Program-made: the position numbers and the translations under genes | The notes under the pieces: model-generated | Database searches by the model: none | Told to the model about the DNA's origin: nothing | The model's input: only the letters and a program-made list of their open reading frames with translations | DNA from: an uncultured Actinomycetes bacterium | GTDB lineage: Bacteria > Actinomycetota > Acidimicrobiia > Acidimicrobiales > RAAP-2 | Assembly: GCA_903828785.1 (NCBI GenBank) | Contig: CAIKNP010000001.1 | Coordinates: forward strand, 1-64,000 | DNA length: 64,000 nt | Direction: 5' to 3' | In this document: one piece after another, positions 6,794 to 15,900 of the stretch | How the letters are laid out: each line of letters starts with the position of its first letter | Numbering within the stretch: position 1 is the first letter of the stretch

Positions 6794-8356
6794 TTAAGGG
6801 TAGTGGTCGGGCAAGTCGTTGAGGTACAACACTGCATCGCCCTCACCCAGGTGGGCTCGCACCCACGCCACCGCGTCGTCGCGAGTAGCACAGCGACGAG
6901 CCGTCCCCTCACAGCCTTCCAGGAGCGCTCGGGCGTTGGTGCGGTTGACGATGATCAGTTCGGACCCGCCAGCCACAATTTTGCGGGCCAGCGTGGCGTT
7001 TTCACGGAACTGTTCGTGGCCGAGTTCAATCATCCCGGGCGTGACGACGACCCGCCTCCCTCGCAGGTCCAGATTCTCCAAGACGGCGAGTGAAGCGTGG
7101 GCGCTGGCTGGGTTGGCGTTGAACGTGTCATCGATCACCACCACCCCCGACGCTGCGGTACTTACGGTGGCGCGATTGGCGACGGGCGCAACGTCACGCA
7201 GCCGTGCCACGAGGGTGGACGTACTCAGCCCCACTTCGAGCGCGGCGGCAATCGCGCAGGCGAGGTTAGTGGGCTGAACACTGCTGAGCGGCTCGATAGA
7301 GGTGACCGTCACCCCATCAATGACAATGTCCCACTGGTCCCCGCGTACGGCCACCACCACGTCGGCCGTCGTCGTCGATCCGGCTGTTCGCACTCGCTTT
7401 TCGCCCAGTCGCGCGGGCCATCTCGCGAGGAGCGGATTATCGACGTTCACTATCACCGTGGTGGCGCGTTGGGTGATTTCAAACTTGGCGCGTTCAATCA
7501 CCTCGACCGAGCCCATGCGCTCAAGGTGCACCGGGCCTATGGCGGTAATCACCGCAATTGCTGGCGGGCACCAGGCGCAGAGCTCGGCAATTTCGCCGAG
7601 CCCGTAGGTGCCCATTTCGGCAATGAACACGGGCGTGCCCTCAGCCAGACCTTCGTTGATCGAACGGGAGAGTCCCGCTCGGTTGTTGAAACTCTTCGGC
7701 GTCGCGACGACGCCGTCCGGTCGAAGGAGGTCCGCCAAGTGGTTCTTGGTTGACGTTTTACCGTAGGAGCCAGAAATCGCCACCACGAGGGGCTGGACGA
7801 GCGCCAAGCGGCGCGCCGCCTGATCCACAAAGGCTTGGGCGCCACGTCGCTCCATTGGAGCCAGCAGGCGCACACTCACGCTCAGCAGTAGGGGCACCAT
7901 CCAGACCAGGAGGGCGACGGTGTACAGGCCCCCTCCGGCCAAGGTACCAAGCGCGGCCACCAGGAGAAAAAGCAGGACTGCGGTGATAGCCAAGCGACGC
8001 ACGCGTCGAGTCCAGTGCAGCGGCGATGTTCGGCCACGAACCGACAAACCCACTGGGCAGCAGAATCCGTACAGCAGGGAATCGACAATGACCAGATCCA
8101 GCAGTTTGAGTGCGGAGAAGACGAGGAGGAGGAGCAGGGCCACGTGCGTCAAGGTCACCGGTCGGCGAGAATTCGCCGAATCGTGCTTTCGTGGCGCCCC
8201 CACACCAAGGCTCGACCAACGCTCGAGGAAGAGTCGCATCGACGCAGCGTGGTAGTGCTCGCGTTGCAGCACTCGTAGCCAACGCAACATCTGGACCGCG
8301 AAGGCCGCCATCAGCAGTGTGTCGGCGACGACCTCGAGAGTGATGGAGTGCGTCAC
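6794..8356 (-). CDS. Membrane-anchored Mur ligase (MurF-like catalytic core)
   Basis: A 520-residue protein. Residues 1-165 carry three to four hydrophobic helices (about 8-26, 68-95, 121-140, 142-163) in place of the UDP-MurNAc-binding domain that opens soluble MurF. From about 185 a Mur ligase core follows: P-loop GSYGKTSTK at 196-204, then FNNRAGLSRSINEGL, IAEMGT near 245-250, and a C-terminal ligase domain with DDTFNANPASAHASL and VVTPGMIELG, the last two very MurF-like. The reaction would be ATP-dependent amide bond formation, perhaps adding a D-Ala-D-Ala-type dipeptide to a membrane-bound acceptor. GTG start overlaps the hydrolase stop by four bases (GTGA). The Ddl-like gene follows, supporting a dipeptide donor. 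Confidence 0.85.
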   Translation of the reverse strand: MTHSITLEVVADTLLMAAFAVQMLRWLRVLQREHYHAASMRLFLERWSSLGVGAPRKHDSANSRRPVTLTHVALLLLLVFSALKLLDLVIVDSLLYGFCCPVGLSVRGRTSPLHWTRRVRRLAITAVLLFLLVAALGTLAGGGLYTVALLVWMVPLLLSVSVRLLAPMERRGAQAFVDQAARRLALVQPLVVAISGSYGKTSTKNHLADLLRPDGVVATPKSFNNRAGLSRSINEGLAEGTPVFIAEMGTYGLGEIAELCAWCPPAIAVITAIGPVHLERMGSVEVIERAKFEITQRATTVIVNVDNPLLARWPARLGEKRVRTAGSTTTADVVVAVRGDQWDIVIDGVTVTSIEPLSSVQPTNLACAIAAALEVGLSTSTLVARLRDVAPVANRATVSTAASGVVVIDDTFNANPASAHASLAVLENLDLRGRRVVVTPGMIELGHEQFRENATLARKIVAGGSELIIVNRTNARALLEGCEGTARRCATRDDAVAWVRAHLGEGDAVLYLNDLPDHYP

Positions 8357-9108
8357 GCCAGTAACTCACGAACCGCGTCGACCAGTGCTGCGGGTGCCGT
8401 GGTCGGCAAAAGGTGACCGCAGTCGGCCACGCTACGTAGTCGGGTTTCCGAAGGGATGATTTCCTGCGCTCGCGTCGCCACCGCGAGAGGTACGGCCCTA
8501 TCATCGCTGCCCCAAATCAGCGCCACCGGACATCGCAATTGCGCCAGCTCCTGCTCGTAACTCTCGTTGACGGTGGCGACCAAAATGTCACGAAGCAGTC
8601 CCGAAGCGTTTCTATAGTCCAGCGAACCGAAGCGCTGGCGGGCCCCTTCCATGGTGGCTTCACTCACGAGTCCCCTTTGGCGCAACCAGCGAATCGCTCG
8701 GTAGCGCCACGGGGAGGCCTTGGCGGACTCGTGGCGCAACAGGGGCACGCCACTAAGTACCAATCCCGCTACTCGCTCGGGGTGCGTGGCGGCCACGCTG
8801 ACCGCCACCCGGCCGCCAAAGGAGTGTCCGACGATAAGGAGGTCGAACGCGGAAATCTCGTCCAGCACCGGGAGGAGAAGTTCGCCGTAGGCCCGAGCGC
8901 CGCCGGCAACCGTTGGTAAGGGTGAAGCGCCAAAACCAGGCAAATCAATGGCCACCGAACTAATGCCGTCCTCCACCAATGACGACGCCACGGCGGTGAA
9001 ATCGTGACTAGTCCGACCCCAACCGTGAAGAAACACCACGCGAGGTGGGCCCTCACCGAAGCGTTGGCCGAATACTTTTCCGTCTCCAAAGGCTTGCAGC
9101 ACAGTCAT
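8353..9108 (-). CDS. Alpha/beta hydrolase
   Basis: A 251-residue alpha/beta hydrolase with a full catalytic triad: oxyanion-hole HGWG near 28-31, nucleophile elbow GHSFGG (Ser near 96), acid in GSDDRAV (Asp near 203) and histidine in CGHLLP (His near 232). No signal peptide, so it is cytosolic. First gene of the operon with the membrane Mur ligase and the Ddl-like enzyme, overlapping the next start by four bases. Members are esterases, lipases, C-C hydrolases or peptidases; substrate is unknown. The context suggests work on a lipid-linked or peptide product of the same pathway, which is inference. It is divergent from the helicase gene at 9175. Confidence 0.85.
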   Translation of the reverse strand: MTVLQAFGDGKVFGQRFGEGPPRVVFLHGWGRTSHDFTAVASSLVEDGISSVAIDLPGFGASPLPTVAGGARAYGELLLPVLDEISAFDLLIVGHSFGGRVAVSVAATHPERVAGLVLSGVPLLRHESAKASPWRYRAIRWLRQRGLVSEATMEGARQRFGSLDYRNASGLLRDILVATVNESYEQELAQLRCPVALIWGSDDRAVPLAVATRAQEIIPSETRLRSVADCGHLLPTTAPAALVDAVRELLA

Positions 9109-9174
9109 CAGGTTAGTGAAGGCGCGGGCCCTTGGCCCAGCACGTCACAAGAGAGGACTAGCGTCGGAGGGCGT

Positions 9175-10755
9175 ATGAGTGACCAGGCCGCTTTTTCCGA
9201 CGATCTACTGTTAGGGCTGACCCCCGAACAGCGAGAAGCCGTCACCTCGACGGCCCGCCGACTCCTGGTACGCGCCACGGCGGGTTCCGGTAAGACCCAC
9301 GTCTTAACCCTGCGTATTCAACGACGAATCGCCCTCGGCGAGGTTGACCCTGATCAAGTGCTGGCGATGACCTTCACCCGTAAAGCTGGTGACGAGTTGC
9401 GAAGCCGTCTCTTTCGCGCCGGGATTCGAGATATTCGTGCGGGTACCTTTCACCGCGCAGCGATGACCATCGTCAACGAGTACCGACGAGATCACGACCT
9501 ACCGGCCCTCAAAATCGAAGCGTCGCGCAAACGACTAGTGGCCAGTCTCCTCGAGCAACTACGGGGCGAAGGGAACGCCATTGACGACTACCTAGCGCCA
9601 CGCATCGATAACGAAATTGGCTGGGCTCTTTCCCAGGGCTTCGATGGGGCCGCCTACGCCAAGGCCGCAAAGAAGCATCGCCGCGACTGCCCACTTCCCG
9701 TGGCCCTCTTCGCCGAATCGCTCGATCGCTACGTCGGCTTGTGCCGAAGCCGCGGCGTGCTCGATTTCGATCTCTTACTCCAAGAAGCCATCCATCTCTT
9801 GCGCGACCAGCCCCGCGTGAAGGCGGCCTTTCGCCACCGCACCCGCGCCCTCTTCGTTGACGAGACCCAGGATATGAATCCTCTGCAGTTTTCTCTCCTT
9901 CAGCAGATGGCCGGTGATGATCCCGACCTCTTCTGCGTGGGCGACCCCAACCAGTCCATTTATGGATTCAACGGAGCCAATCCCCAATTGCTCAACGAGC
10001 TCATCCGTACCTGGCCCGACACCGTTCTGCTCGACCTCACGCGCAACCACCGTTCCACCGCCGCCATCGTGGCGGTGGCCAACACTCTGCTCGAGCCCGG
10101 AGCGCGAGGGCTCGTACCCGCCAAGGACGATGGACCCGTTCCCCTCGTTCGCTCCTACGCGACGGACCTCGAGGAAGCCGAGAATGTGGCTCGCTGGTTA
10201 ACGATTCAGCACCAACCCAGCGCTCCCTGGAAGTCAATGGCCGTACTCGCACGCACCAACGCCCAGCTGGAAGTCATCGCCGAGGTGCTCGAGCGCCAAT
10301 CCATTCCTTTTGAGCGGCGGGGATTTGAACACGGACCTTCGTCGGATCTATCCCCCGACGACTCAAAAAAGCGCGTCGAACCGCGCGACGAAGTGGACGC
10401 CGTGGGCCTCAGCACTATTCATCGTTCGAAGGGTCTGGAGTTTCAACACGTTGTGGTTATTGGCGTCGCTGAAGGGCAACTCCCCAACTACAACGCCACC
10501 ACGGCCACCGATATCGCCGAAGAGCAACGCCTTCTCTACGTCGCGCTGAGTCGCGCCGAGCAAACCTTGCTCATAACCTGGAGTCGCGCGAACGACGACA
10601 AGCGTTTTGGTGACCGGGAGGCGTCGCGCTTCTTGCCCGGCATAGAAGAAGTCATTGCCACCTTGAATGCGCAGCGAGCGCCAGCGCCACCGGCGGTGGC
10701 CCGTCGCCGCCTCGCGGCTATTCGCGAACAATTGGAACAGCTCGAAGAGTCTTGA
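9175..10755 (+). CDS. Short UvrD/PcrA-like SF1A DNA helicase
   Basis: From ATG 9175, preceded by GGAGGG at good spacing, the protein is 526 residues; a longer frame back to 9004 overlaps the divergent hydrolase gene and looks non-coding. Superfamily 1A helicase motifs appear in order: Q-motif LTPEQREAV (15-23), Walker A ATAGSGKT (34-41), FTRKAG near 67, Walker B VDETQDMN (228-234), III VGDPNQSIYGFNGA (255-268), V STIHRSKGLEF (413-423), VI RLLYVALSRAEQT (452-464). It is about 200 residues shorter than UvrD/PcrA, with reduced insert domains and no C-terminal extension, HRDC domain or zinc site. Expected role: ATP-driven 3'-5' unwinding in repair or replication restart. Confidence 0.9.
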   Translation: MSDQAAFSDDLLLGLTPEQREAVTSTARRLLVRATAGSGKTHVLTLRIQRRIALGEVDPDQVLAMTFTRKAGDELRSRLFRAGIRDIRAGTFHRAAMTIVNEYRRDHDLPALKIEASRKRLVASLLEQLRGEGNAIDDYLAPRIDNEIGWALSQGFDGAAYAKAAKKHRRDCPLPVALFAESLDRYVGLCRSRGVLDFDLLLQEAIHLLRDQPRVKAAFRHRTRALFVDETQDMNPLQFSLLQQMAGDDPDLFCVGDPNQSIYGFNGANPQLLNELIRTWPDTVLLDLTRNHRSTAAIVAVANTLLEPGARGLVPAKDDGPVPLVRSYATDLEEAENVARWLTIQHQPSAPWKSMAVLARTNAQLEVIAEVLERQSIPFERRGFEHGPSSDLSPDDSKKRVEPRDEVDAVGLSTIHRSKGLEFQHVVVIGVAEGQLPNYNATTATDIAEEQRLLYVALSRAEQTLLITWSRANDDKRFGDREASRFLPGIEEVIATLNAQRAPAPPAVARRRLAAIREQLEQLEES

Positions 10756-10767
10756 ATCACTGCGGCT

Positions 10768-11523
10768 TCAGCGCAGCGTTACCACCAGCGGCGCGTGGTC
10801 GGAAGGTTTCTCGCCCTTGCGGGCTGCTCGATCAACCGCCACCGCCGACACCCGTTGGGCCGTGTCAGCATCGCTGAACAGGTAGTCAATCCGCAGCCCC
10901 CAGGCGCGATGGAACGCACCTTTGCGGTAATCCCACCAGGTATAGAGGGGGCCGCTGGGCTGCTGCTGTCGCGCGAGGTCGACGAGGCCGGTATCGATTA
11001 AGGCTCGCAGCGCGTCCCGCTCGGGTTCCGAGACGTGGGTCAAGCCATCGAAGACGCTGGGGTCGTAGACGTCTTCGTCGGTGAAGGCGACGTTAAAGTC
11101 ACCACCCACCAACAGGGGCTGGGTGCGGTCGCGCGTCGCGAGCTCGCTGTGCAGATCTCGTAACCAGCCCAACTTGTACTGGTAGTGGGGGTCGTCGAGG
11201 GCTCGACCATTCGGGACATAACAGGAATAGACCCGCAGACCACCGCAGGTGGCTCGAATGCAGCGGGCCTCTTCGTCCGACCCTAGTCCCGTCACCACGT
11301 CCTCGAGACCGACGCGCGAAAGGATGGCGACCCCGTTCCACTGCCCTTGTCCGTAGTGGGCTGATTCGTAGCCGAGGGCGCGCAGTTCAGCGAAGGGGAA
11401 CTTGGTGTCGTTCTGTTTGGTTTCTTGTATGAGCACGACGTCAGTTTGGGTAGCGGTCAACCACTCGCTCACCCGGGGCCACCGGGCCGTCAATGAATTG
11501 ACGTTCCAGGTGGCAACTTTCAT
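10768..11523 (-). CDS. xthA: Exodeoxyribonuclease III
   Basis: A 251-residue member of the Xth/APE endonuclease-exonuclease-phosphatase family, which cuts abasic sites and trims 3' blocks in base excision repair. Motifs: N-terminal WNVNSLTAR (6-14), metal-binding Glu in LIQETK (about 31-36), GGDFNVAF in the middle, IDYLFSD, and the C-terminal catalytic SDHAPLVV. Length is normal. Last gene of the operon kgd - NYN - fabZ-like - xthA; its ATG overlaps the stop of the preceding gene by one base (TGATG). It is convergent with the helicase gene, 12 bases apart, without an obvious terminator hairpin. Confidence 0.94.
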   Translation of the reverse strand: MKVATWNVNSLTARWPRVSEWLTATQTDVVLIQETKQNDTKFPFAELRALGYESAHYGQGQWNGVAILSRVGLEDVVTGLGSDEEARCIRATCGGLRVYSCYVPNGRALDDPHYQYKLGWLRDLHSELATRDRTQPLLVGGDFNVAFTDEDVYDPSVFDGLTHVSEPERDALRALIDTGLVDLARQQQPSGPLYTWWDYRKGAFHRAWGLRIDYLFSDADTAQRVSAVAVDRAARKGEKPSDHAPLVVTLR

Positions 11524-11954
11524 CAGGCGTCAGCGAAGATAAAGAGGATGTCGGCCTCTACCGCCAATTGCGAACCCACGTGAGCGCTGGCGTGTCCCTT
11601 GCCCCCTCGCGCCGAGACGCGCGACATGACACAAGAGACAGTCAGGGTTTCGCCGGGTAGGACTTGGCGACGAAATCGAGCCTTCTCCACGCCACCAAAG
11701 AGCGGGAGTCGCCCGCGGTAGCGCTCATCGGCCAAAACCGCCACGGCACCCACCTGCGCCATCGACTCGAGCATCAAGACGCCGGGTGTCGTGGGGCGAC
11801 CGGGGAAGTGACCAGGAAAGAACCACTCATCACCGGTGAGCGTCCACTCTCCCGTGGCCGCGACGCCCGGCTCGATGCTGAGGAGTCGATCGATCAGCAA
11901 AAAGGGGGCTCGGTGGGGAATCCAGTCGGCGGGATTCATGGAAAGTTCAGTCAT
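11523..11954 (-). CDS. fabZ: (3R)-hydroxyacyl-ACP dehydratase, FabZ-like hot-dog protein
   Basis: A 143-residue hot-dog fold dehydratase for the elongation cycle of type II fatty acid synthesis. Visible motifs: PHRAPFLLIDR (13-23), the catalytic HFPGRP segment with His near 49, and GVLMLESMAQVGA with the catalytic Glu near 63. This is the standard FabZ pattern and length. Its ATG overlaps the stop of the NYN gene by four bases, and its stop overlaps the xthA start by one base. No other fatty acid genes are in the window, so a specialised dehydratase is possible, but FabZ is the simplest reading. Confidence 0.85.
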   Translation of the reverse strand: MTELSMNPADWIPHRAPFLLIDRLLSIEPGVAATGEWTLTGDEWFFPGHFPGRPTTPGVLMLESMAQVGAVAVLADERYRGRLPLFGGVEKARFRRQVLPGETLTVSCVMSRVSARGGKGHASAHVGSQLAVEADILFIFADA

Positions 11955-12925
11955 AGGCCTAACTCCGCTATTCGTCGTTCGCTGTCTACGGTCATTAGTG
12001 AAAAGCTTCGCACGTCACCCCGCTTTAAGACATCGCGCGCTCGAGCGGGTGCGGGCGTGCCCAGATTAGTCGTGGGGGCGTAGCACTCAATGGCTTCACC
12101 ATTTTTAAGTGTGACTCGTATGACGGCACCGTGCGAGGTGAAGGCCAGCACTTCACCAAGTACCACGGAACCAATTTTCTGTTGTTTTAGAAAGAGCGTG
12201 AATGCCTCAAGCGGATTAACGGGTTGACGCCCCCGCCGAAGCACATCAGTGGAGGAGCTTGCTGGGCTCACCGGCGGCGCTGGAGCAACTTTCTTCACCG
12301 TTTTCTTCACGGGCTTCTTCGGGACGACCGGTTCACTAAGAACCTTGGCCGCCTTCTTCAGCGGTTTGGCCGCTTTCGTGGCCTTGGTCACCTTGCTCGC
12401 CTTGGCCGGAGTCAGGGTGTCGCCAATGGAGGGAGCGGCGGCTTCCGGAAGGGGAACCGCCACTTTCTTAACGCTGCGCGTCGCGCGCACCGCTTTGAGA
12501 CCGCGCACGGGCAGTCGCTCGGTGAAGATCCAGCCGACGCCCTTCACCGGTTTGCCGCCGATTAAGCGGCCGACATCGAAGAGCCACGGATACTCCTCAT
12601 GGAATTCCTGAAACGAATCGTTACTCAACACCACCGCGTTGATCCGTTGGGCGATTTTCAAGATGAAGGCGTCACCTCGCCCTATCGCCCCCGCGGGGGG
12701 CGTGACGATTTCACCCGCCGCTTCCGCTTCCTTAAAGCGCAAGCGCTCGCCGGCCGCGACGCGGTGTTCAAAACTCGCGTCCACCACCACAATCACGTCC
12801 GCCTTGGGGTACTCCTCAACAAATGACTTCACCGCTTCGTCAAGTTGGGCCAAATTCGGAATGCTGCGCCCCTCGGTCGCCAGGTTTGACCCGTCGACGA
12901 CAACGCGTAAGGAGGGGGCTTTCAC
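11951..12925 (-). CDS. NYN/Zc3h12a-type ribonuclease with basic linker and small C-terminal domain
   Basis: The likely start is GTG at 12925, overlapping the kgd stop by four bases (GTGA), giving 324 residues. Residues 5-140 form a PIN-like NYN nuclease of the Zc3h12a group with acidic residues typical of the metal site: VVVDGSN (Asp 11), VVVDASFEHR (Asp 49), GRGDAFI (Asp 85) and LSNDSF (Asp 103). Residues 150-225 are a Lys/Ala/Pro-rich low-complexity linker (AKASKVTKATKAAKPLKKAAK, PKKPVKKTVKK) resembling histone-H1 tails. Residues 240-324 look like a small beta-rich, OB/S1-like domain (VLGEVLAFTSHGAVIRVTL). Probably an RNA-processing or toxin-like nuclease; target unknown. A longer upstream frame inside kgd is ignored. 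Confidence 0.78.
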   Translation of the reverse strand: MKAPSLRVVVDGSNLATEGRSIPNLAQLDEAVKSFVEEYPKADVIVVVDASFEHRVAAGERLRFKEAEAAGEIVTPPAGAIGRGDAFILKIAQRINAVVLSNDSFQEFHEEYPWLFDVGRLIGGKPVKGVGWIFTERLPVRGLKAVRATRSVKKVAVPLPEAAAPSIGDTLTPAKASKVTKATKAAKPLKKAAKVLSEPVVPKKPVKKTVKKVAPAPPVSPASSSTDVLRRGRQPVNPLEAFTLFLKQQKIGSVVLGEVLAFTSHGAVIRVTLKNGEAIECYAPTTNLGTPAPARARDVLKRGDVRSFSLMTVDSERRIAELGL

Positions 12926-15900
12926 TGGAGCGCTCGGACCAGGAGGTCCGCTTGTTCCGCGGCGTGCACCAGACTTGACCCCGTAGCGGGACTGGCCGAC
13001 TCGGCGCGAGCGACGTGTCGCAGGGGGAGATCCGCCCACTGCGGTGAGCGCAGCAGGAAGGGCCAGGCCCCCATGTTCTCGGGCTCTTCTTGGAGCCACA
13101 CCAGCTCCTCCGCGGCGGGATACTTCGCCAACACTTGCCGCAGCGACTCCGCGGGCCAGGGGTAGAGCTGCTCGACGCGAACGACCGCGACTGAACCGAG
13201 CCCCAACTCATCGCGGCGCGCAATGGCCTCGAGCGAAACCTTTCCCGAGGCCAGTACCACTCGCCTTACCTCAGCACTCTTCACCGCCTCATCACTCAAC
13301 ACCCGCTGGAAGGAACCCGTGGTGAAGGCCGACAGCGGCGACCGCGTCGCCACCGCTCGCAGCATCGATTTGGGCGTGAACACCACGAGGGGCGTGACGT
13401 GCTCTCGACGTACTTGCGAACGAAGGAGGTGAAAATACTGGGCGCCAGTAGTGGGATTGGCGACGCGAATGTTGTTGCGGGCCGCGAGCGAAAGGAATCG
13501 CTCTATACGACCACTGGAGTGTTCGGGTCCCTGTCCCTCGTAGCCGTGGGGCAAGAGCATGACCAGCGAAGAGGTTTGTCCCCACTTATCCTCGGCCGCC
13601 ATCAAGAAATTGTCGATGATGATCTCGGCCCCATTGACGAAATCACCAAATTGTGCTTCCCAAGCGACGAGGTCGTGCTTCGCCTCGACGGCGTAGCCGT
13701 ACTCAAAACCCAAGACCGCGTACTCACTCAAGAAGGAGTCGCGCACGGTGAAGAAGCCCGGCGAATCCAAATTGGATAAGGGAATGTACTGCTCGCCAGT
13801 CGTGTGCGAAATGAGGGCCGCGTGACGGTGCGAGAAGGTGCCTCGTCGCGAGTCCTGTCCCGTTAAGCGCACGTTGGTACCCTCGAGAACGAGCGAGCCA
13901 AAGGCCAAGGCCTCGGCGAGCGCCCAATCAACCTCGCCCGCGGCGAGTAACTGGCGGCGCTGCGCAAACTGACGCTCCAGTTTGGGGTGCACCGCAAAGC
14001 CCTCCGGCGCGGACATCGTGGCCTCCGCCACGCGCAGCAGTAGCGACTCATCAACCCCCGTATCGAGGGGTGCTTCGTCCCCACGCACGTCGGCGTTGGG
14101 CACGTGATCTAGTTCGGGTACCGGCACCGTTCGCACTTCGTCCAGCACCGACTGCAGGCGGTTGTTGAACTGTTCGAGCGCGGCCTCGACCTCTTCCAAG
14201 GTGAAGTCGCCTCGGCGCACCAGACTCTCGGTGTACACCTTGCGCACTGAGCGCATCTGGTCAATCAATGCGTACATCAGGGGCTGGGTGTAACTGGGGT
14301 CGTCGCCCTCGTTGTGGCCGTAGCGACGATAACAAACGATGTCGATGACCACGTCTCGCTGAAAGGTTTGCCGGTAGTCGAGCGCCAGACTGGCGGCGCG
14401 GGCGCAGGCCTCGGGGTCATCACCGTTCACGTGAATAATCGGCGCTTGGATCATCTTGGCCACGTCGGTGGGATAGAAACTCGATCGAGCCGATTCGGGT
14501 GCCGTGGTGAAGCCCAACTGGTTATTGATCACGATATGAATCGTGCCACCGGTGCGAAAGCCCGACAGTTGGGAGAGATTCAAGGTTTCGGCAACCACGC
14601 CCTGTCCCGCGAAGGCGGCGTCGCCGTGGATGAGGATAGGGAGGAAGGGGAAGTGATTCGCCCCCGGCACGCTGCCGGTGCCGTCGCTCGGCCGCACGAC
14701 GCGATCCTGCTTGGCGCGCACTAATCCTTCGACCACCGGCGACACGGCCTCCAGGTGGGAGGGGTTCGACGCCATTGAGATGGCAATACTGGCTCCCCGT
14801 GGATTAGTGAAGGTGCCTTTGGAGCCCTTGTGGTACTTCACGTCACCACTCCCCTGCACGCTCTCGGGGTCAAGGTTGCCTTCGAACTCCGAGAAAATGT
14901 CCGAGTAGGACTTGCCCACTACGTTGGCTAACACGTTGAGTCGTCCGCGGTGCGCCATGCCGACCACCGCTTCTCGCAGCCCCAGGTCGGCGGCGGCGTC
15001 GAGGATGGTTTGCAGCGCGACAATGGTTGATTCGCCACCCTCGAGACCGAATCGCTTCTGACCGACGTAGCGTGAGTGCAAGAAGCGCTCGAATACTTCC
15101 GCTTCACTAAGGGCGCTGAGGATACGTCTCTGCTGCTCGGCCGAGACTGAAACATCGACACCCTCAACGCGATCTTGAATCCAGCGCTTCTGCGCCGGGT
15201 CCATGATGTGACCGTATTCAATACCCATGGTGCCGCAGTACGCGTCACGCAGAATGGACAAAATCCTTTCCAGGGTCGCCTCGCGCAAGCCCGCTACGCC
15301 GTCCACGACGAAGACACGAGACAGATCCCACATGGTCAGTCCGTATGAAGCAAGGTCCAACTCGGGGTGCAGGTGGGGCGGCTCGGAATTGAGCGGATCG
15401 AGGTGCGCGTTCAGGTGCCCGCGCACCCTATACATGTTGATAATTTCTTGCACGCGAATTTGCTTCAGGATTCGTTCAGCGTCGTCCTCGCGCACGGGAT
15501 TGCGGTCTCTGGCGAACTGGGCGGGTTCGTAGGGCGCGCCCAAGGAAGAGAAGATGCCCTCGTAAAAGCCGTGGCCACCGTTGAGGCATTCCGCAACGTA
15601 CTTTAGGAACAATCCCGATTCGGCCCCTTGAATAATGCGGTGATCGTAGGTCGAGGTGAGATTCATAATTTTGCCGACGCCCATCTCGGCCAAAACGCGA
15701 GGATCGGCTGACTCAAATCCGGCGGGCCAGGCGAGAGCGCCGACGCCGATGATGGCTCCTTGCCCCATCATCAATCGGGGAACGGACTGGACGGTTCCTA
15801 GGGTGCCCGGGTTCGTCAGTGTCAAAGTAGCTCCGACAAAGTCATCAGCGCCCAGGGCGCCGGCGTGGACCTTGCGAACCATGTTCTCGTAGGCCAGGAG

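Noticed and set aside
9004-9174. N-terminal extension of the helicase frame
   Set aside because: It overlaps the start of the divergent hydrolase gene, and a good GGAGGG precedes ATG 9175 right before the conserved region.
12926-13099. N-terminal extension of the NYN gene into kgd
   Set aside because: Arg/Gly/Pro-rich out-of-frame translation of kgd; the GTG at 12925 with GTGA overlap fits the operon pattern.
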